NCBI GenBank assembly: GCA_029224185.1
Contig: CM055196.1
Location: 8,900,589-8,964,588, forward strand
Direction of reading: 5' to 3'
DNA from: Karalla daura
Taxonomy: Eukaryota > Chordata > Actinopteri > Chaetodontiformes > Leiognathidae
Length of the DNA stretch: 64,000 nucleotides
Shown: piece by piece, positions 59,078-64,000 of the stretch
Layout of the letters: the number at the start of each line of letters is the position of its first letter
Position numbering within the stretch: position 1 is the stretch's first letter
Position numbers and translations under genes: made by a program
Notes under the pieces: generated by a model
What the model was told of the DNA's origin: nothing
Database searches by the model: none
The model's input: the letters and a program-made list of their open reading frames with translations, nothing else

Positions 59078-61581
59078 AGTCCCCCCCCCACACCTTTCCA
59101 GTGTTACTGATTGGGAACTCTCTGTTAATGCTTGATCAGTTTTCAGGAGGTGAAAGGCCAGTAGCTATTCAGTGTGTCAAAGGATATCGAACGTGTGAGT
59201 GTGAGTGTAAGTTTGTGAAAGGACGTTTTTTTATTGATATGTACAGATTTCTGTGATTCTTGTGACTTTTTTTTTCTTTTTTTGCGAGGGCTGTTACCTT
59301 TTTTTTAAAGTGTCAAATTAGTATTTAAAACAGCTGTCTGAGTTACTGTTAGCCGCACAAAAAATGTATTCTGTCAATATTTACTCACCTGCTCTTCTTG
59401 GTGTGTCACATCTGGTTCTGTTTCCAATTTGATGAATACTGATATGGAATTTCCACCAAAACATGGTGCTCCAATACCGCCTGCATGTGTCACCGTCGCT
59501 GGAACGCCATGTTCCGGCAAAGTGTCTTAACCCGGGTCGCAGCTCGCTGAGGGCAGCGACTCAGACCACAAGGGCATTTGAGGCTGCGCAGAAAGGTCAT
59601 CTCTGCTCAAGCACCCGGAGCCTGTGCTGCCAGACCACGCACTCGTGGTTGACTGTGAGCAGGCTCACGCATCCTAACAGTATGTCGAACCGTCATGAGC
59701 AACTATTCATACGTTTGTTTACTGCATCTCAAACTTGATACTTGACAACTGAGGACCACTAAACACTGCTGCGCCAGCGCAGTTTGGATGCAAACTTTGA
59801 AAGTTAACTGCTCAAGTTGTTGGCGCAGGAAACAGGGACAGCATGGTGCAACGTGTCCCCAGTGTAAATACTCGAGGTAGGTTCATTCGCATGAAGCCTG
59901 GCCGGGCAGGTGGCAGTGGGTACTCTGTGGGTTATTTGCTGCTCTTTTCATGTTTTTAAAAGGGTGTTGTCAGTTTCCAAGGAATGGTTCCAGTGTCATG
60001 TTTATCGGACACTTCACAGCAATAATACATAGTTTTATAAATAGTCATGCATGTATCAAGGCGGAATGAGCATGAGGCTTAGGTTGGAGAGTTCACAATT
60101 TGAAGTCCTATAGTAAAGATCCCTGGCACAAAGTTTATGAGCAGCTCCATCTAGTGACCACAATTGGGAGACTGAAAGTAATTACAGAGGCTTTAAGGGA
60201 GACCAGCTCAGACCATGCTATTAATTCTACCTTTAATGCCTGGTTCTGAATGTCCATGTAGTCATTTTTACATCCAAGCTAGACTTAAGAACAGGAGCAC
60301 AGCAGTACTGTGCCTGACTGGGAACAGAGAAAGTCATTCATATACAACCCATCTTTTTCAAGCTCCTGACACCGACATCAAAGCGGAAGTTAAGCCATAA
60401 AATACTGTACATGGACCTGATGGTTTTAACATGTTTATACTGTTCTTTCACAGTTATATATTGTGTAATATACTATGTCTAAACATCAGATTTGTTTTCT
60501 TGCACTGACCTTTGTACCGAGACGTTTGTCATTTCTATGAAGTATTCAGCAGTTTTGTAAAGAAGCTCCGGGTTACTGCTAAAAGCCTTTGCCATTTTAA
60601 GGAGTGATGTTAACGTTTACTTCACAGTTTGTTCATGAACTTTGCTCTTGGCCTCCACACAACTGCGGAGTTGTGAGCTGACCACCAGCACATCACTTCC
60701 TTTTATAGCTGCGGTCTACATTAGCAGTGGTGAAGCTCAGAGCAGGGCTTGTGTACCTTTATGCAACCTCTCATCTGACTTTTATAAAGAGATAAACCTT
60801 ACCTTGTATGTTTCTTCTTCGTCAGCACAATGATGATGCATTTTGAGTTTTACATGTTTATTGCACACCCACAAATTCCTGTTTCTCAGGCTCTAGCAGT
60901 GCAAAGTATTTCACACAAAGTAAACAAGAGTAAGTGCAAGCAGGATACAAAGGCCACCTCGGAAAGTCTCTTCATTTTGTCATTAAATATGGTAAAAGAA
61001 ACAGCTTATAAAGGCCATTAAAATATACAAGCTATAATCAACAAAGTGATCAACGGACTAAACACCAACACCCTGTGTCAATTTATTACATGTCTCGTCG
61101 GTCCTCCACTAGCAGCCAGTTTCCTCCAAAGGAATTACAGAATGGGTTAGTACAAAAATAATTCTAACACACATCTTTGGTAAAACTAGTCTGAGCCAAA
61201 TTCAATAAATATATACTTCTTTAAACCCACACCAGCTATTTCTTTGAGAGTCTTTTGCATAGGTTTCAATGTGTTTGAAAAAAATATAACTGCATGATTC
61301 AAAAGATAAGGACATAGGAGAGGTGGTTTCTGTCACTTTTGAGGAAGTCCTCTCAGTATTTCTACTCTTGAGGACACAAACAGACTCAGTACATCATAAC
61401 TTAACGACTCAACCCCTCGTTAAATACATAGTGTCCACCAGCAGCATAGAAACAAGTCACATGATTAAACTGCATATTTAGGGCGGCAGTTCTGTCGGTA
61501 AATCTGCCACTTTAGTGTGAGAAGCAGACCGCATTCAACAGCAGCTGCTGCCTGCTAAGATGAGACGCGTGGTCGAGGTCT
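59078..61581. other. Converging 3' ends of usp6nl and uevld
   Basis: No coding exon was seen. The usp6nl 3' UTR must start at 59078 and the uevld 3' UTR at 61581. On the minus strand AATAAA hexamers (TTTATT on the plus strand) occur at about 61082 and 60855; on the plus strand ATTAAA occurs at about 61017 and AATAAA at about 61204. Plausible ends therefore lie close together or overlap around 60.8-61.2 kb. The exact ends cannot be fixed by eye. Confidence 0.5.
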
Positions 61582-64000
61582 TCATATCCTGAGCTGACTC
61601 ATCAGGTTCGAGAGGGAGGCGACGCTCTCCCGCAGTTTGCCGTCGTCCTCCTGTCCGAGCGACGCTCCGGCCAGGCGCGTGGACCCGTTGGATCCCATGA
61701 TGCACGGCAGACTGAGGAAGACCTCCGCCCCGATGCCGCCCCAGCCCTAGGGCAAACCAGTCAGCGGGTACTGTTCAGTTGCTCAGACGGCACACTGATT
61801 GGCTGTTATCATGTCAGGTAGATGCATTTTCATTAGCTCCACAACTCACGTTACCGTCTTGAGACGTTTGTAAAAAATCAACACGTGACGAGAGTGAGGC
61901 CGGCTGAAAGTAAGAGCACGCAAGGCGCTCTGGGGCTGTACCTGGGCCAGCGTGGACACAGAGTGGATCTTCATCCTGTCCGTCAGAACACTGTGTGTGA
62001 TGTCGGCGATCGACAGGCCCACAGACCACGAGCGCTGGCCTCGATTCTTCATCATCTGAAACGCCCTGCAACCACAGGACGACATGTGCTCAGCATCCAT
62101 GCATTTTAAAAAGAGAAACGGTGCGCAGGTCCAATTGATTCAGCCACAGATGAATCCTGGACTCTGGGTTGTGTGGATCCACTCCAGCACCTGTCCAACA
62201 CTGGTTTGGTCGTGCTGGATTCCGGGGCGATCTCTGCCTGCGAGCTAGAGCTCCGCCTGGCGTTTCCCATCACGGCAACTGTGAGATAAAAGAATTCACA
62301 AGCTCAAAACACGCACGTCATACACAAGGCATGCAAATACTGTCGGGTTGCATAACTGGCTCTGCCAACACAATCCAATTTTTTTTTTTTTGTGCACACA
62401 ATCCTCCCCACCTCACCTTTGTTGTCAGAGAGTTCGCCAATGACCCAGGCCGGCCTGTGAGTGTTCAGGTTGATATCCAGGATGTGACTGAGCCGCTCTG
62501 CGTCCAGGTTGCACCCCGCTCCGATCACCCGGGTGGGCGGCAGGCCGCTCTGCCTCCAGGCGACGTGGGTCATGATGTCCACTGCGACGGGGCGGGGGAG
62601 AAAGCGCCGCGTTAAAGGCTAAAAAGGAGCAGAGAGGTCCGTTCCTCTGACGGGACGGCCTTCTCACCTGGTTGGGAGGCGACGACCATGACGGCGTTGG
62701 GGCTGAGGTGCGCCAGCTTCGGGATGATTCCTCTGTACAGGTCCACATTGGTCTGCACGACGCTCACATACGACTGCTCGCTGCTCCAGGCATTGGCCGT
62801 CACCACCACCACCCTGGAGCCCGCGGAGGCTGACAGATCTAACAGAGGAGGGTCAGCGCTTTTCACCACGTCTGACAGCAAAGCTCAGAGAAAAGTGCCA
62901 CGGCTACGTCGCTTTCTGCTCTCCAGATCAAAGGTTCAGCACGGCAGCTGTTGGGGACTCAGACACGAGTCATGGAGAACAGGCCCAGTGAGCGGCGCTG
63001 CCAGCAATCAGCTGCTGGCATTTTGGAACAAGCTGACGCCAGTGATTAGTCAGCGCGCAGCCACTTCTGCATAACATACCTCTGGACACCTCGACCTTTG
63101 GCAGACTGAAAATCTCCAGGTCTGTGCTGCCCCCTTTAGTGGAACTCTCAGCAACGTCAATGAAAACCAGTTTATCCACTTTACACTAAATGAAAATAAG
63201 TAGAAAACACATGACAGGAAATCAGCATGAGGATGTGAGAAATTGCGGTTTAAAGTGTAACCTTAAAGAGGACATTGGGACAACTGACTGATGTTTTATC
63301 CTTGTGCTAAACGGGAACATTCAGATGCTCTGATGCTATTTTAGGAGCCCCTCTGAAATCCTGTTTCTGGAACAAGAATATTACAGTTCATGTTCATCTG
63401 CCAACCACACATAGGCTTTTGGCTGACTGGCTGTCTTGGCTCTCACTCACATTGCGACTTTGCATTCTTTACTCAATGACACAGTTCAGCACATTTTGTC
63501 CACATGAAGCAATGACTGGACTGGTATCGCTGCAGACCACGTACAGTACACATCCAGCCTTATATGTCAGAATGAGAGGAGGAATCAGATACTGAGGACA
63601 GACCATACACTGAAGCTTCACCTGCCAGAAGCTCCTGCCCACACCTTCATTTACCCGAACAGAGGTGGGTATGTGCAAATAGTTTTGGAGGTGGTGTGGT
63701 TTAAATATAATAATATCTCATAATTCACTTTACATAATATCTCTGTTCAGATTCCTGTTTTTTTAACTGCGTTTTCGATTTGTGACATGACATGATTACC
63801 TTTGATAAAATGCTCATCACTGATGCCATTCCTAAATCTCCTCCCCCGATCACTGAGACTTTGAGCGGTTGACCATGATGTCTGTTTCCACCTGAGACAA
63901 ACAAACTCACGCTAAGCAATCAAGAGCACACACTCATCTGATCGCTGTTTGTTGATGAACAAAAGGCTATACATCAGACAAATTACCATCGTTGATCTGC
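61582..64000 (-). CDS. uevld: UEV and lactate/malate dehydrogenase domain-containing protein, C-terminal part (cut by window edge)
   Basis: Exons in transcript order (minus): 64000-63987 (partial), 63891-63800, 63185-63080, 62838-62668, 62581-62417, 62278-62191, 62065-61942 and 61746-61582 (stop TGA at 61584-61582). Phases agree at every junction, giving 307 complete residues of a family about 470 long. The N-terminal ubiquitin E2-variant domain is beyond the right edge. The segment is LDH-like. KVSVIGGGDLGMASVMSILS is the nucleotide-binding GxGxxG fold, and STDLEIFSLPKVEVSRDLSA is the Asp-rich strand. YVSVVQTNVDLYRGIIPKLA, VMVVASQPVDIMTHVAW, TRVIGAGCNLDAERL and WVIGELSDNK follow. RGQRSWSVGLSIADI and EVFLSLPCIMGSNGSTRLAG complete it. 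SWSVGLS and the preceding RGQ match UEVLD rather than LDHA/B. The active-site His of LDH (GEHGDS) is replaced here (GELSDN), as in human UEVLD (GEQGED), so no dehydrogenase activity is expected. Confidence 0.93.

Overview
The window looks like nuclear DNA from a teleost fish. It has intron-rich, compact vertebrate genes with GT-AG junctions, many CA/GT and AT microsatellites, several decayed copies of a tRNA-derived dispersed repeat typical of ray-finned fish, and proteins that align colinearly with vertebrate families. There is no bacterial, phage or plasmid architecture. Family calls rest on remembered sequences, because no database search was possible.

Four protein-coding genes can be reconstructed exon by exon, with reading phase preserved across every junction. 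(1) Plus strand, 8802-16167: the C-terminal 478 residues (8 exons) of a glycoside hydrolase family 31 protein of the MYORG / SITS-binding-protein type. Its N-terminal exons were not found. Both positions expected to hold the catalytic carboxylates are changed. (2) Minus strand, 34753-23663: a complete carnitine O-palmitoyltransferase 1, cpt1a type, with 18 coding exons used per transcript, 775 or 774 residues, and a 5' noncoding exon near 37.5 kb. (3) Plus strand, 40.1 kb to 59077: usp6nl (RN-tre), a TBC-domain Rab GAP with 13 coding exons and 819 residues, a CpG-rich noncoding first exon and an 11-kb first intron. (4) Minus strand, 64000-61582: the C-terminal eight exons (the first one cut by the window edge) of uevld, the UEV plus lactate/malate-dehydrogenase-like protein. 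Its UEV half lies beyond the right edge.

Layout: the GH31 gene and cpt1a converge, cpt1a and usp6nl diverge from a shared interval of about 2.5 kb, and usp6nl and uevld converge. Positions 1-8800 contain no exon I could support. The four genes do not form a pathway: cpt1a acts in mitochondrial fatty-acid import, usp6nl in endosomal and receptor trafficking, and uevld is a ubiquitin-variant/dehydrogenase-like protein.

The most striking observation is in cpt1a. Two homologous exons of 88 and 85 nt lie 467 nt apart. They have the same phase and encode two versions of the same segment of about 29 residues. Using both or neither shifts the frame, so they look like a mutually exclusive pair. One version reads like mammalian CPT1A and the other has positions that read like CPT1B. 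Other points are the probable loss of catalysis in the GH31 protein and an upstream ORF in usp6nl whose stop overlaps the main start codon.
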